From IMG/VR virus record IMGVR_UViG_3300022072_000126, positions 1 through 25,005 of that record: a DNA stretch of 25,005 bases; one strand, written 5' to 3'. The translations under genes were made by a program, and so were the position numbers. The stretch comes from a virus. How positions within the stretch are numbered: position 1 is the stretch's first letter; every line of letters begins with the position of its first letter. Below are positions 15,036 to 21,790 of this stretch, one piece after another. Under the pieces are notes generated by a model that saw nothing but the letters and a program-made list of their open reading frames with translations, was not told the origin of the DNA and did no database searches.

Positions 15036-16420
15036 TAGATTTCTTCAGGAACCTGCTCAGTAAACTGGCCTAGCACCTGAGTGCCAGATTCAATCTCTGC
15101 ATGGGCTTTAGCCAACTGCTCGTCATCAAGGATTAGGTCACTGATCTTTTTGTCGATCTCCTGAGACAATGTTGCAGACTTAACGCCTGTGGCTCTCATC
15201 TGCTGTAGGAACATTAACTCTTTATCGTAGTCGCGCAGGTCAAATGCGTCTGGGTAGAACACCTCCACATCGGGGGTGATATCCTGCCAATCACAGAACA
15301 ATAACCAGAGCTGCTCTTCAGCTAACTCTAGAAGGTCTGCTTTCTCTGATAGTTTGGCATTAAGCATCTGGAATTCTGTCTGCATCGCAACGCCACTCAT
15401 CGTCATGGCTTCTGTACCACGCACTGCACCCATGTGACTCATACGGTTGATTGACTGCACCTTATCATCTATAGATGCACGTACAGCATCTAGGTTCTGA
15501 CCGCTAGGCTGCATCTGGTAAGGCTTTAACTGTGCGTCCATATCGTCAGGCATATTAATAATCGCACCAGCACCTGCACTAGCATCGGTGCCAAATGACT
15601 TAACCAGTGTCGGGTGATTAGAGATACGGATAAGCTGCTCGATCTCAGACAGTTCCTGATAGATAGCTCTTTGCATATAGGACGCATCTGCTATGTCACT
15701 TATCCCTATGCCTCTCGTTATCGATCTTTGTGCAGGCAGGAACACCGCAGGGATACGACCCAGCACATTGTCATTCACCTCAATCATCTTGTCTAGGTCA
15801 TTGAGAGAGTGCCACTGCTCTACGCGGTCTTTGTACCAGACGCGGTAATAGGTCTCTGTAGTGGTCTCGTCAACACGGATAACGCTCTCTCTTACCTTCA
15901 GGTAATCAAGCTCAAAGCGACCGCTTGCGGTGCGAACGTAGTTCCAGTCTAAAACGTTCTCAGGCGTGAACATCGTCACATACGGACGGATGTCTTGGGC
16001 CAACTCTTCTGCCTTAGTTCCAGCATTAGACTTTGGCTTATCCATCATCAGCCATACATGACCATAGACACTAGACCAAATCTGAGCTTCACGCATAAAC
16101 GCATTAAAGCTGCGGCCATCGAGATCAGCATCGTTTAAGAAAGGCTCAAGGGCTACGTTATTGGCTGCGCTGTTGTATGCCCTCGTAGGCGGTACGCGCC
16201 AAAGAAAGCTGCTGTAGATGTGGACTATGTTTTTACAGTGATTATCTAATGGTGTTAGATCGAGCCTACGGTCGTAGTCGTCACTGGTTTCGGATATGTA
16301 GCGCGTCAGGTATGCGCCATTGAAGTAATCTTCTCCACCCATGTAGCTGCGAACATAAAACTCCCAGCGGCTTTCGTACTTATCATAATCAGGGTGCGTT
16401 GTATCTGCGTTCAATCTCAT
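15035..16420 (-). CDS. Portal protein, 461 aa
   Basis: ATG at 16420 overlaps the terminase stop as TGATG and has AAGGTGG 5-6 bases upstream, so it is preferred over GTG at 16429. The size suits a portal. The N-terminus (HPDYDKYESRWEFYVRSYMGGEDYFNGAYLTRY) and the following LDLTPLDNHCKNIVHIYSSFLWRVPPTR match portal proteins of the DUF4055-like/SPP1-like type. The central region (MFTPENVLDWNYVRTASGRFELDYL) and the helix-rich end (SGVAMQTEFQMLNAKLSEKADLLELAEEQLW) fit the wing, stem and crown order. It forms the dodecameric DNA channel at one capsid vertex, working with the terminase. The family name is moderately sure and the role very sure from context. Confidence 0.85.
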   Translation of the reverse strand: MRLNADTTHPDYDKYESRWEFYVRSYMGGEDYFNGAYLTRYISETSDDYDRRLDLTPLDNHCKNIVHIYSSFLWRVPPTRAYNSAANNVALEPFLNDADLDGRSFNAFMREAQIWSSVYGHVWLMMDKPKSNAGTKAEELAQDIRPYVTMFTPENVLDWNYVRTASGRFELDYLKVRESVIRVDETTTETYYRVWYKDRVEQWHSLNDLDKMIEVNDNVLGRIPAVFLPAQRSITRGIGISDIADASYMQRAIYQELSEIEQLIRISNHPTLVKSFGTDASAGAGAIINMPDDMDAQLKPYQMQPSGQNLDAVRASIDDKVQSINRMSHMGAVRGTEAMTMSGVAMQTEFQMLNAKLSEKADLLELAEEQLWLLFCDWQDITPDVEVFYPDAFDLRDYDKELMFLQQMRATGVKSATLSQEIDKKISDLILDDEQLAKAHAEIESGTQVLGQFTEQVPEEI

Positions 16421-17631
16421 CAAGTCCACCTTTGTGGTTGTGGCGTAGCGTATTCTGTGCGAACTGGGAACAGGTATTCAACCAAGTAGCCTAAGGCATC
16501 GTTCATGTGATCATAGCCGTCGTCTTTATTTGGAACGCTTGTTCCTTCTTTGTATGTCTGTCGCTCCAAGCTCTTAATGGTCTGCTTGCATTTTGGGCTG
16601 ACAAACAAATGCCGTCCACCATCACTCGACAGTAAACGACTATTCACAGCGTTGATACGATCCCTGACCAATGCGTGTGAGTTCTTCGCCTTAACGCTAA
16701 ATCCTGCGTTTTGTAAGATCGACAAATCTGTGCGACCACCAGCAGAGGTTTTCCGCTGTCTTGATGCTGGGTCTGGATAGACAATTATATTGCGTCTAGG
16801 GTAGCGGCTAATTATCTCCGCAACCATTTCATCAGTGTTAGACCCGTACATGACTATCTCGTCAACTGCAATCAGCGTCCCGCCTTTACGAATACAGATA
16901 ACGGCAGACATGGGGTCTAAATTGAAGTCCATCCCAATGTGGAGTGTACCACTATCGTCATCAATCGCCAATACAGACTCTTCGCGGCTAAACCCGTAAT
17001 AGATCAGGCCAGCGTAGGTCACAAAGGCTGCTTCATACTCCTGCTTGAATGTTCTTTCGTCTAGGTCTTGACGGGCTGCTTCGATCTCTGCCTGCGGTAC
17101 GTTGCCACCCTCAAGAGTTGTATATTGGAACGACTCCCAGTCATCAGAGTTATGCCCCTGCGCCCATAGATCATAGAAGTGGTTTCTACCTTTAGGCGTA
17201 CCGATAAACATAGCACCCCCCTGGCGATCAGATAAGCTAGGGCGAATAACCTCATACCAAGCCTCTGGGCGCATATCTGCGAACTCATCTAGGACAACAA
17301 AGTCCAAAGCACGTCCTCTCAAGTTGTTTGGCTTTTCGGCTCCTTTGAGGCTGATAACAGAGCCATTGATTAGCCTAAGTGTGAGGGAGCTTTCGTTAGT
17401 CTTCGATATATACTCATGAGGAATAGAATGAATAAGCATCTGCCAAGCAATCTCCTTAGCAGACCCGTAGGTAGGCGCTACATACCATACATTCTTATTC
17501 CTGCCTGATAGTGCTGCTTTTAGAAGAGAACCTGTAGATAGAAAGGTCTTGCCGAAGCGCCTTCCTGCTACAACAGAAACAAATCTGGCCTCAGATAAAA
17601 ATATTTTAGTCTGAGGTTTGGTTAATTGCAT
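16420..17631 (-). CDS. terL: Terminase large subunit, 403 aa
   Basis: Residues 22-29 AGRRFGKT form the Walker A motif. Residues 112-116 VVLDE form Walker B with the catalytic Glu. GTPKGRNHFYDL (144-155) is the coupling motif. The nuclease domain has acidic residues D235 (IGMDFNLDP), D287 (VYPDPAS) and D374/D378 (GYDHMNDALGY), the RNase H-like triad of terminases. It packages DNA through the portal, cutting the concatemer. At 403 residues it is short for the family but all motifs are present. The start ATG lies 26 bases inside the end of the small subunit gene. Confidence 0.95.
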   Translation of the reverse strand: MQLTKPQTKIFLSEARFVSVVAGRRFGKTFLSTGSLLKAALSGRNKNVWYVAPTYGSAKEIAWQMLIHSIPHEYISKTNESSLTLRLINGSVISLKGAEKPNNLRGRALDFVVLDEFADMRPEAWYEVIRPSLSDRQGGAMFIGTPKGRNHFYDLWAQGHNSDDWESFQYTTLEGGNVPQAEIEAARQDLDERTFKQEYEAAFVTYAGLIYYGFSREESVLAIDDDSGTLHIGMDFNLDPMSAVICIRKGGTLIAVDEIVMYGSNTDEMVAEIISRYPRRNIIVYPDPASRQRKTSAGGRTDLSILQNAGFSVKAKNSHALVRDRINAVNSRLLSSDGGRHLFVSPKCKQTIKSLERQTYKEGTSVPNKDDGYDHMNDALGYLVEYLFPVRTEYATPQPQRWT

Positions 17632-17986
17632 TGCCGTCTAAAATAATATTGATAGGTGGAATGTCTTGCACTTCAGCCTCTTGCTCTTTCCAGCCAGCCT
17701 GAGTCTTTAGGTAAAAGATATTAGCGGCAACATTACCTGCTTTAGCCAATTGAATTAAGTTAGACCCCATACTAGCGCACTGTTTAACTCTGCCCTTTTT
17801 ATAAGCGTCAGAAACTTCGGGCTGTCGTTCTTCAATAGCCCGCAAGGTTGTTTCGGAAATACTAAAGTAATCAGCGATTTGGCCTTTAGTTAATACAGCC
17901 GCCAATGCCTCTAATTGAGTTATTTGCTCTGGCGAAAACTCAATAATTGGTCTACCCCCGCCATCACCTTGATTGCCTTTTTTCAT
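17606..17986 (-). CDS. terS: Terminase small subunit, 126 aa
   Basis: The gene lies directly upstream of terL and overlaps it by 26 bases. Residues 15-60 (FSPEQITQLEALAAVLTKGQIADYFSISETTLRAIEERQPEVSDAYKKGR) contain a helix-turn-helix of the DNA-binding type expected for packaging-site recognition. The rest (CASMGSNLIQLAKAGNVAANIFYLKTQAGWKEQEAEVQD) is the helical oligomerisation part with the common NIFYLKTQAGWKE phrase seen in phage small terminases. It has a 4-base overlap with the Mom-like gene before it. The call is strong. Confidence 0.85.
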   Translation of the reverse strand: MKKGNQGDGGGRPIIEFSPEQITQLEALAAVLTKGQIADYFSISETTLRAIEERQPEVSDAYKKGRVKQCASMGSNLIQLAKAGNVAANIFYLKTQAGWKEQEAEVQDIPPINIILDGNAINQTSD

Positions 17987-18696
17987 AGTGATGCCTTTGA
18001 TTGGAGCGTACAGGTCGGAGTTGCACCGCCCAGATCAAGGTGGTCCCTTGACGCCTGCTCTTTTGTACGCTTTACTTGCCCTTTATACATGCCCGCACCT
18101 AATTCGTCAATCTTGCTAAAAGGAATTAAAGGCACTGTTAATCTTTTTTGGCACTCTTTATTTATAAAAAATAAATATCTTAGTTGATACCCGTCAAGAG
18201 TTACTGCGCCAGTAAAATCTTTTCTGCTAGTGCCGTGTGAAGCGGCAACAGTGCCGTCAGCCAATCTTTTAATTGTAGAGTTCTTTCTAATTGCAGTTAA
18301 AACAAAGCCGCTTGCTCTATAGATTGCGCCATCTCCGCATTGAGTGCCATCACTAAAACTAACTATCCAATCAATGTGAGGGTAATGCTTTTTTATTAAT
18401 CTAAAAGCAACTGCAAGCGCCCTTGATTCACTATTTCTTGGAAGCGCCTCACTAAATGCCATTCGATTTAGCTCAAGAAAATCATTGAATTTCGTCTCTG
18501 CAACTAAACCGATTAACTTTCTTCTATCTATCGGTGGCCCAAATTGCATTGCGCCCTCCAATTTTCCGTTTAAGAATACTCCAAAATGCAACTGACTAAT
18601 TGCTGCTGTTTTTCCGCTATAGTGAATTGCTTTTACAACTTTTTCTGCTGCTTTTGCTGTTATTGGCTTAACTTGTATTTCTTTTGCGCTACCCAT
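17983..18696 (-). CDS. mom: Mom-like DNA adenine hypermodification enzyme, 237 aa
   Basis: The length is close to that of Mu Mom. Blocks typical of the Mom family are visible: AIHYSG (23-28), FGVFLNGKLEGAMQFGPPID (38-57), FLELNRMAFSEALPRNSESRALAVA (73-97) and WIVSFSDGTQCGDGAIYRASGFVL (110-133). Mu Mom is a GNAT-fold protein that converts adenine to N6-carbamoylmethyl-adenine in phage DNA and protects it from restriction. The same chemistry is inferred here. The C-terminus has GGATPTCTL. It is co-transcribed with a ParB-like gene (8-base overlap) and with terS (ATGA overlap), so modification is tied to late DNA packaging. The family call is strong. Exact chemistry and target sequence are not shown. 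Confidence 0.85.
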   Translation of the reverse strand: MGSAKEIQVKPITAKAAEKVVKAIHYSGKTAAISQLHFGVFLNGKLEGAMQFGPPIDRRKLIGLVAETKFNDFLELNRMAFSEALPRNSESRALAVAFRLIKKHYPHIDWIVSFSDGTQCGDGAIYRASGFVLTAIRKNSTIKRLADGTVAASHGTSRKDFTGAVTLDGYQLRYLFFINKECQKRLTVPLIPFSKIDELGAGMYKGQVKRTKEQASRDHLDLGGATPTCTLQSKASL

Positions 18697-19303
18697 TATT
18701 TTTTAACCAATCAGTGCAAATAAAAGTTACTGCGTTCCCATTGCTGTTATCGTTTAAACTGCTGTCTGCTAAAGGGTTGGTTCTTGCCAGCATTACAGCG
18801 TCATCAACAATTGCGACTTGCTCATCATGCAAAGTAAAAGTTTTCTTTTGATACGGCTCTTTTTCTCCTGACGCAATATCAGGAAAAATAGATTCCGAAT
18901 CGCTGTCAAATAAAAGGTCATTTAAAAAATCATCATCAAAGCCAAGCAAATCAATGTCAATATCAAGCTCTGACAACCTATCTACCTCAATTCGTAACGC
19001 TTCAAAATCCCAACCTGCGTTCATGGCTAACTGGTTATCTGCTATAACGTATGCTTTTCTCTGGGCCTCTGAGAAGCCTTGTAAGGCAATTGTGGGAACA
19101 GTGTCCATACCTAGCAACTGAGCAGCTTGAAGCCGCCCATGCCCTGCTATAATACCGTTATCCTCGTCTATTAGGATCGGGTTAGTGAAGCCGAACTCTT
19201 TTATGCTGGCAGCGACCTGCTGTACTTGTTTCTCACTGTGCGTTCTTGAGTTGTTAGAATAAGGGATTAGCTCCCCCGTTTTCTTCCATTCAATAGATTC
19301 CAT
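18689..19303 (-). CDS. ParB/Srx-fold protein paired with Mom, 204 aa
   Basis: The N-terminal domain has LIPYSNNSRTHSEKQVQQVAASIKEFGFTNPILID (12-46), IIAGHGRLQAAQLLG (51-65) and RKAYVIADNQLAMNAGWD (82-99), the motif series of ParB-like nuclease/CTPase (ParB/Srx) domains, with GHGR at 54-57. The C-terminal 60 residues (EPYQKKTFTLHDEQVAIVDDAVMLA and AVTFICTDWL) match an extension found in phage ParB-like proteins. Such domains occur alone or fused to DNA methyltransferases in phages. Here the partner is Mom. It may bind DNA or act as a specificity or accessory factor for the modification, which is inference. The start overlaps the upstream stop (TAATG). Confidence 0.85.
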   Translation of the reverse strand: MESIEWKKTGELIPYSNNSRTHSEKQVQQVAASIKEFGFTNPILIDEDNGIIAGHGRLQAAQLLGMDTVPTIALQGFSEAQRKAYVIADNQLAMNAGWDFEALRIEVDRLSELDIDIDLLGFDDDFLNDLLFDSDSESIFPDIASGEKEPYQKKTFTLHDEQVAIVDDAVMLARTNPLADSSLNDNSNGNAVTFICTDWLKNNG

Positions 19304-19557
19304 TATTGCTCCGTCCCGAATATCTCTTCTGCCATTGCTGCAAACTCTCTGTAACCTTCATAAGGTTCGATAGCTGATAGCTCATCTACCATGTTAGCAA
19401 CACCATCCTGCCAGTCGATAAGCTCTTCTCTGATCTTATGCCTTTGGACATCTGTAGTCATTAACGATTCAATAATCGCATCAAAGCGGATTATCTCGTC
19501 GTTTAATTCCCAGTCGAAGCAGTCTTCAAGTGATTTAGTAAGGTTTAATTGATCCAT
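19303..19557 (-). CDS. Acidic helical protein of unknown function, 84 aa
   Basis: This is the first substantial gene after the terminator and leader region. It begins MDQLNLTKSLEDCFDWELND and is helical and acidic throughout (IIRFDAIIESLMTTDVQRHKIREELIDWQDGVANMVDEL, then YREFAAMAEEIFG). No motif is recognised. A GGGGTG ribosome site precedes the ATG and the stop overlaps the ParB-like start, so it belongs to the same operon. It might be a regulator or partner of the modification genes, but nothing in the sequence proves that. Confidence 0.75.
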   Translation of the reverse strand: MDQLNLTKSLEDCFDWELNDEIIRFDAIIESLMTTDVQRHKIREELIDWQDGVANMVDELSAIEPYEGYREFAAMAEEIFGTEQ

Positions 19558-19617
19558 GTGACACCCCTAATGTCAGTGAACTAGCGGCATTGTGCATGGT
19601 TTTTACTATAATGTAAA

Positions 19618-19686
19618 CTAGCTAAGGTCGTCGGCAGCGACTGCGCCAAGCGAAAGAATTACAAAAACTATCATGTAAATTATCAC
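19618..19686 (-). CDS. Possible 22-residue membrane or signal-like peptide
   Basis: GTG at 19686 follows AAGGGGG at a spacing of 7-8 bases, a strong ribosome site for a non-coding leader. The frame encodes MIIYMIVFVILSLGAVAADD plus two residues and stops with TAG at 19618. It looks like a signal peptide with an AVA-A cleavage-like end. It could be a leader peptide for the operon, a small membrane protein, or chance. Homologues at the same place would decide. Confidence 0.35.
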   Translation of the reverse strand: MIIYMIVFVILSLGAVAADDLS

Positions 19687-19766
19687 TGTTTGCCCCCTTG
19701 TTGGTAAGTTAGGGCGGCATTGTATAGATAACCAGATATGATCGGAAATGACAGTTTATTATTTAG

Positions 19767-19775
19767 TTTATACCA
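19767..19775 (-). promoter_or_regulatory. Extended -10-like promoter element (weak)
   Basis: The minus strand reads TGGTATAAA, a TGn extended -10 followed by TATAAA. It is about 85 bases downstream of the terminator and upstream of the ParB/Mom/terminase operon. There is no good -35 hexamer at 17 bases, so this is only a candidate. Confidence 0.25.
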
Positions 19776-19850
19776 TTAATGATATGTACAGTTTCGGTGT
19801 GCAATAATCACTGAAACTACCTGAATGCAGACTGCAATGTACATTTTAAT

Positions 19851-19894
19851 GTATAAAAAACCCCCCAGCCAAGTACAAATCGGTCTGAGGGGTT
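19851..19894 (-). terminator. Rho-independent terminator ending the early/middle block
   Basis: AACCCCTCAG (19894 to 19885) pairs with CTGGGGGGTT (19868 to 19859) in a 10-bp stem with one G-T pair, and CC/GG extend it inside the loop. The stem runs straight into TTTTTTAT. This is a textbook intrinsic terminator on the minus strand. It separates the gene block above 20054 from the modification and packaging operon. Confidence 0.85.
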
Positions 19895-19985
19895 GAGGGT
19901 TAGGCTCGCAACGACATGAAACGCGCCTAGAAAATAGTAGCCCGTATCGGCTCCCCAGTGGGCTATTCTGGGTCAAAAGGTTAAG
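19851..19985 (-). ncRNA. Candidate structured small RNA (C4/IsrK-like by memory)
   Basis: Three hairpins stand in a row on the minus strand. First is a stem pairing AGAATAGCCC (19969 to 19960) with the interrupted arm 19943 to 19929 (GGGCTA then ATTTTCT). Second is TAGGC..GCCTA (19929 to 19901) with an inner CG/CG extension. Third is the terminator. Further GATCA and TGATCT inverted repeats lie just upstream (19998..20030). No convincing protein frame is seen: the 66-codon TTG-started frame at 19776..19976 runs through the terminator. Arrangement and wording (GGCGCGTTTC, then ACCCTCAACCC) recall the C4/IsrK antisense RNAs of enteric prophages, which overlap Ash-type frames. I cannot verify that without a covariance search. 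Confidence 0.4.
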
Positions 19986-20053
19986 GAGACCTTGGCCTGA
20001 TCTGTCTTGCCACAGTAGATCACGCTGATCGGAAGGGAATATGAAACCCTCGG
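19895..20053 (-). other. Non-coding hairpin-rich spacer
   Basis: There is no credible gene between the membrane protein stop (20054) and the terminator. Inverted repeats are GATCA-cgc-TGATC at 20018..20030 and TGATCT..AGATCA at 19998..20022, which exclude one another, besides the hairpins assigned to the RNA candidate. Confidence 0.5.
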
Positions 20054-20245
20054 CTAGTAAATTATAACCTGATAAATAACAAAAGCAGCTAAAAAAGCGG
20101 TCATTACTGCAAAATGTAATCTATAAACTACCACTGGCTCAGTGATCCACTCCCTGAACCTGCTGGCCTTTGCCTCAATGTAAGATTGCCTGATAGCTTT
20201 GTCTGCATACTTGTTAGCCTCATTGATTAGCGATTTAACGTCCAT
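20054..20245 (-). CDS. Single-span membrane protein, 63 aa
   Basis: The N-terminal 35 residues are charged and helical (VKSLINEANKYADKAIRQSYIEAKASRFREW). Residues 44-63 are a hydrophobic segment running to the very end (FAVMTAFLAAFVIYQVIIY), giving a C-tail-anchored topology. No homology is recognised. A holin-like or host-membrane role is possible since no other lysis gene is visible, but that is speculative. The ATG overlaps the upstream stop (TGATG), and the gene is the last before the terminator. Confidence 0.65.
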   Translation of the reverse strand: MDVKSLINEANKYADKAIRQSYIEAKASRFREWITEPVVVYRLHFAVMTAFLAAFVIYQVIIY

Positions 20246-20700
20246 CAGTGGCTCCCTAGAAGTAATCTGTCTAAGTGGTTAAGGTCTTGGAAAGAATCCA
20301 TTACAAGCTCTTCCATACTAGGCTCAAGATACAGGTATATTTGTTGCCTTATCTCTTCAAGAAAATCTGGGGTATCCAGTATGTCCTCAAAGTCGTCAAG
20401 CGCCTCAGAAAGATAAGCATCGTTATCCACATCCTTAGCATTTCTCTCGGCAGCATCGCGGAACATAGCAGCAGCCATCCTAGATGTAGCATCCTCGCTG
20501 TAGATAGCCTCTAGGGCCAGCAGACGCTTATCGCTAACTGTGTGCGGGAATACGTCATCCATCCATGTAGGGTGAGTGATTAACCAAAGAGCTATAAGTC
20601 CGTCTTTGGTTGCATCTGGTAGTTCCTGATAGCTACCCTCCCATAGTGGGGTTTCATCGCGTATCAGACCTACAGCATCATTCAGCACTTTATAAGACAT
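20245..20700 (-). CDS. Acidic protein of unknown function, 151 aa
   Basis: ATG at 20700 is chosen. It overlaps the stop of the 55-residue gene as TAATG and has GGGGGTG upstream; GTG at 20706 is less likely. The protein is mainly helical and acidic (MSYKVLNDAVGLIRDETPLWEGSYQELPD, then GLIALWLITHPTWMDDVFP and DDFEDILDTPDFLEEIRQQIYLYLEP). No motif is recognised. Tryptophan-rich LWLITHPTWMDD may be a binding face. It is co-translated with membrane proteins on both sides. Confidence 0.7.
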   Translation of the reverse strand: MSYKVLNDAVGLIRDETPLWEGSYQELPDATKDGLIALWLITHPTWMDDVFPHTVSDKRLLALEAIYSEDATSRMAAAMFRDAAERNAKDVDNDAYLSEALDDFEDILDTPDFLEEIRQQIYLYLEPSMEELVMDSFQDLNHLDRLLLGSH

Positions 20701-20867
20701 TAGCACACCCCCAGATTAACGCAGTCGCTGTATTCCATATTACCGACAATACTTAACAAAATTAAAAGGGCCATAGATGCCACGAAGAAGACTCTGGCTT
20801 CGGCAATATCCTCGCGCTTGTTCTCGCGGGATTTGATATCTTTTAAACAACATTCATTGATTTTCAT
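20700..20867 (-). CDS. Small single-span membrane protein, 55 aa
   Basis: ATG at 20867 is preceded by AAGGAG at 7-base spacing, the best ribosome site in this part. The frame stops at TAA 20700, overlapping the next ATG. The protein is MKINECCLKDIKSRENKRED, then AEARVFFVASMALLILLSIV and a tail with NMEYSDCVNLGVC. One hydrophobic segment (about 27-42) and four cysteines (two at 6-7, two in the tail) suggest a cysteine-bearing membrane protein, N-terminus in by the positive-inside rule. The function is unknown. Confidence 0.7.
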   Translation of the reverse strand: MKINECCLKDIKSRENKREDIAEARVFFVASMALLILLSIVGNMEYSDCVNLGVC

Positions 20868-20883
20868 ATTATTCTCCTTAGTT

Positions 20884-20899
20884 GCCCCCCGTAGGGGGC
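20884..20899 (-). repeat. GC-rich hairpin before the 55-residue gene
   Basis: GCCCCC and GGGGGC form a 6-bp stem around a TACG loop. It sits between the stop at 20907 and the AAGGAG ribosome site. No U-run follows on the minus strand, so it is more likely an mRNA-stability or translation element than a terminator. Confidence 0.5.
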
Positions 20900-20906
20900 G
20901 GTTTGA

Positions 20907-21065
20907 TTATTCCCCTAAAAAAATAAGCGCATCTTCAGCGTGATCGAATGACTCAACTACATCGCCTGTTTCACTTATAAAAATAACATACTTACCTGCA
21001 AGCATATAATCGTCAATATGATCAGAAGCAGGATTAATTGGAAAATATTTAAGTTGTAATTTCAT
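20907..21065 (-). CDS. Small protein of unknown function, 52 aa
   Basis: ATG at 21065 has AAAGG about 10 bases upstream. The frame ends at TAA 20907. The protein reads MKLQLKYFPINPASDHIDDY, then LAGKYVIFISETGDVVESFD and HAEDALIFLGE. The two-strand plus helix layout with EDALIFLGE at the end looks like a small alpha/beta protein. No family is recognised. It is the first gene after a 109-base gap below NinG, so it may start a transcript. Confidence 0.6.
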   Translation of the reverse strand: MKLQLKYFPINPASDHIDDYMLAGKYVIFISETGDVVESFDHAEDALIFLGE

Positions 21066-21174
21066 TTGTTTAATACCTTTGTTTTTTGATTGAGGTGTAA
21101 CAGTACAATGTTATTAACCAAAAGTAACCCTTTTGTATATATCATTATGGAATAAAGGATTTGTTCTTATAACT
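21066..21174 (-). other. Intergenic gap below ninG
   Basis: This AT-rich stretch of 109 bases has a GGTTA-5-GGTTA direct repeat and a GTTA-T-TAAC palindrome near 21109..21130. It may hold a promoter or operator for the downstream small genes. No consensus promoter is evident. Confidence 0.3.
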
Positions 21175-21606
21175 TTACATCTCACCTATTCGCCACTCTT
21201 GATCCTTGATCTGCTCCTTTAGTTGACAGGCAAACTGAATAACTTGTTCTCTGTCAAACTTAGGTGATGCCCTCCAAGCGAGACGCTCCATAGCCTTGAC
21301 CCTGCACTCTCCGTAGGTATCAACCATCCACTGCCTGTATCTCAGGACGTAGTGGGCCTGCTTCATGCCCCACAGGTTACAGCTAGGGCATTGGGGGTGG
21401 ATGTTTTCCTCAAATAGCTTAAAGACGGTTCTGCCTCTAGGTATGAAATGGCCGCCCTGCATGGCCTTGTAGTGGTCTATCTTGCCGCAAGTAACGCACT
21501 GGCAGTATCCGTTATCATCGCTTGCCTTCAGACGCACAAGACGTTGTAGGAGCTTTGCGGCCTTCTCTACCTCCTGAGCTACAGTGGTCTTTTTACGCTT
21601 CGGCAT
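21175..21606 (-). CDS. ninG: NinG (Rap-like) recombination protein, 143 aa
   Basis: The N-terminal basic helix (MPKRKKTTVAQEVEKAAKLLQRLVRLK) is followed by a zinc-type cluster, Cys35, Cys37 and Cys40 in YCQCVTCGK, then HYKAMQGGHFIPRGR (45-59) and ENIHPQCPSCN (67-77) with Cys73 and Cys76. This is the lambda NinG/Rap signature, including the GGHFIPRGR and NIHPQCxxCN blocks. Rap in lambda is a structure-specific endonuclease acting on recombination joints. The window also carries a NinB-like gene (23337..23795), so a lambda-style recombination-accessory set is likely. The start overlaps the upstream gene by 14 bases. Confidence 0.9.
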   Translation of the reverse strand: MPKRKKTTVAQEVEKAAKLLQRLVRLKASDDNGYCQCVTCGKIDHYKAMQGGHFIPRGRTVFKLFEENIHPQCPSCNLWGMKQAHYVLRYRQWMVDTYGECRVKAMERLAWRASPKFDREQVIQFACQLKEQIKDQEWRIGEM

Positions 21607-21790
21607 CTACTATATCCAAATATTTGTCGGTAAAGTCATAGCCAGACGCTTGCAGGAATGACTGTATATGCTCCAGCATCTCAGGAAGGGTGAGGTTGTG
21701 GCTTTGAACTGTATACTCTATGAGTACAGGGTGGTTTACAAAACTCGAATTGTAGGGGTAATTTGTAAACTTGTAAGCTGGCTCAGTCAT
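21593..21790 (-). CDS. Small protein of unknown function, 65 aa
   Basis: The gene lies between a DUF3310 gene (8-base overlap) and ninG (14-base overlap). The protein MTEPAYKFTNYPYNSSFVNH is followed by PVLIEYTVQSHNLTLPEMLEHIQSFLQASGYDF, an alpha/beta pattern with a helix LPEMLEHIQSFLQASG. I recognise no family. Tight coupling to both neighbours argues it is real. Confidence 0.7.
   Translation of the reverse strand: MTEPAYKFTNYPYNSSFVNHPVLIEYTVQSHNLTLPEMLEHIQSFLQASGYDFTDKYLDIVDAEA

Larger units (their letters stand above)
19558..19850 (-). other. Leader region between terminator and late operon
   Basis: This non-coding stretch of about 290 bases is AT-rich and contains short palindromes (TACATT-TT-AATGTA at 19840..19853, straddling the region's right end; TTTAC-6-GTAAA at 19602..19617), repeated ATGTAAA at 19611 and 19673, an extended -10-like site, and a possible 22-codon frame. 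It probably holds the late promoter and operator. No clear -35/-10 pair of sigma-70 type was found. Confidence 0.45.

Noticed and set aside
17061-17288. 75-codon minus-strand frame inside terL
   Set aside because: It is out of frame within a gene that has all terminase motifs.
19776-19976. 66-codon minus-strand frame (TTG start) with an NPQP and WLGGF pattern
   Set aside because: It reads through the hairpins and the intrinsic terminator and has no ribosome site. It vaguely recalls Ash-type frames that overlap C4 RNAs, so it is noted under the RNA candidate but not called as a gene.
19895-20053. tRNA or tmRNA gene
   Set aside because: The hairpins do not form a cloverleaf, and no T-loop consensus (GGTTCAAAT-like) is present.
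20884-20899. GC hairpin considered as a terminator
   Set aside because: There is no U-run on the minus strand. It is kept only as a hairpin.
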